The notes beneath the pieces are model-generated. The model searched no databases and was not told where the DNA came from. It was given only the letters and a program-made list of their open reading frames with translations. 64,000 nucleotides of DNA from G965215145 sp965215145 (GTDB lineage Bacteria; Bacteroidota; Rhodothermia; Rhodothermales; JANQRZ01), in NCBI GenBank assembly GCA_965215145.1, contig OZ244038.1:3224001-3288000 (forward strand), read 5' to 3'. The position numbers and the translations under genes were made by a program. This document shows, one piece after another, positions 63,569 to 64,000 of this stretch (position 1 is its first letter; each line of letters opens with the position of its first letter).

Positions 63569-64000
63569 TTACTGGTTCATCTCTCTGAGAAGCGGAAAGA
63601 TGTTCTGGAACATCGTGCTGACATCACCGGGGGTCAAGGAGAAGGTGGGATGGTGGACGAGTTAGTTCATGGACGTGACCGACAGCAGCCCATCAGGCTT
63701 CGCCAGGTCCGCCATAGCACCATGCAGTGCCCGCGTCATGCTCATGTTCGCCGCTTTCGTGCCAGATCCCGTCAGGTGGTTCGTCGCGTCCCGTAGCATG
63801 TCTACGACATTGCGGTCCTTCCCGTCCGACCGCTTGGTCTTGATCCCGTGATCTTGGCAGCACGCCTTCGCTGATATCTCGAACATACTGCGGAGCACGA
63901 AGCAGAACGCCAAGGGGGTTTTGCGCATGTCAAGCGCCCTCGCTTCCTTCAAGAGCGCTACTACCTTCTCGCGGTTATTGCCCAACGGTTTGAAACCCCT
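63569..64000 (-). pseudogene. C-terminal part of an unknown protein, interrupted by an in-frame stop, running off the window
   Basis: Open from the window edge (reading RGFKPLGNNREKVVALLKEARALDMRKTPLAFCFVLRSMFEISAKACCQDHG...) to a TAA at 63662-63664. The same frame continues without break for 30 codons (LVHHPTFSLTPGDVSTMFQNIFPLLREMNQ) to a TAA at 63569-63571. The MN-stop-LVHHPTFS junction would read MNELVHHPTFS if the TAA were GAA, a one-base change, so this looks like a nonsense mutation. Similar VHxPxF..PxxxL..x.PF ends occur on proteins of mobile and defence-like regions, but the family is not identified. It precedes the methylase gene on the same strand, with 113 bp between. Confidence 0.5.

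Overview
The window is very GC-rich (clearly above 65% by eye) and reads as chromosomal DNA of a member of the Rhodothermota (Rhodothermales, near Rubricoccaceae or Salinibacter-type lineages). The basis is: two proteins with C-terminal type IX secretion (T9SS) sorting domains, Bacteroidota-type promoters (TTG - about 20 nt - TAnnTTTG), DUF5916, DUF2911, OmpP1/FadL-type and TonB-dependent outer-membrane proteins, an archaeal/eukaryal-type ProRS, bacillithiol synthesis (BshA) and the DXP-dependent PLP route (PdxB and PdxJ). The species cannot be named from sequence alone.

Layout. 1-8.4 kb: Uma2-like protein, SDR reductase with an SxxxK active site, a BlaI-type repressor with two matching operators, an M56 peptidase fused to a DUF4097-like domain, a DUF5916 outer-membrane protein and an unknown protein. 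8.4-16 kb: protoporphyrinogen oxidase, two tandem CsbD-like stress proteins, acyl-CoA carboxylase carboxyltransferase, a DUF433/DUF5615 toxin-antitoxin-like pair, MltG and a large membrane protein. 15.7-26 kb: OmpP1/FadL-like protein, Tyr/Gly- then Arg/Ser-rich lipoprotein, proS, PAP2-like protein, TonB-dependent receptor, Doc toxin/antitoxin, endonuclease V, nitroreductase-like protein. 26-37 kb: tRNA-Val, a frameshifted TPR/T9SS chimera, a two-RCK potassium channel, an M36 metallopeptidase with T9SS signal, thrS, rsmD. 37-44 kb: a split set of pilus-like genes (PilM/DUF3822-like, pseudopilin-like, three membrane-anchored PilV/W/X-like proteins, the last ending in 43 aspartates), interrupted by pdxJ and followed by era. 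44-61 kb: pdxB, wall hydrolase, EEP lipoprotein, sigma factor coupled to a bacterial eRF1-like protein, porin, bshA, a kinase-like protein, a second DUF433/DUF5615 pair, a frameshifted gene, DUF2911, CoA transferase, membrane adenylate cyclase, AbgT transporter and a SpoIIAA-like protein. 61.3-64 kb: an accessory edge of lower GC with an IS1595-type transposase, a small protein, a DNA adenine methylase carrying a G10 tract in its reading frame, and a gene broken by an in-frame stop that runs off the window.

The two most promising leads are the G10-containing adenine methylase (a candidate phase-variable regulator) and the pilus-like cluster with the poly-aspartate protein. A family of short palindromes with a constant GTAGGGGC / GCCCCTAC flank and a variable core sits just after gene ends in at least eight places. 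Three genes appear broken (26758-28925, 54222-55609, 63569 to the window edge).
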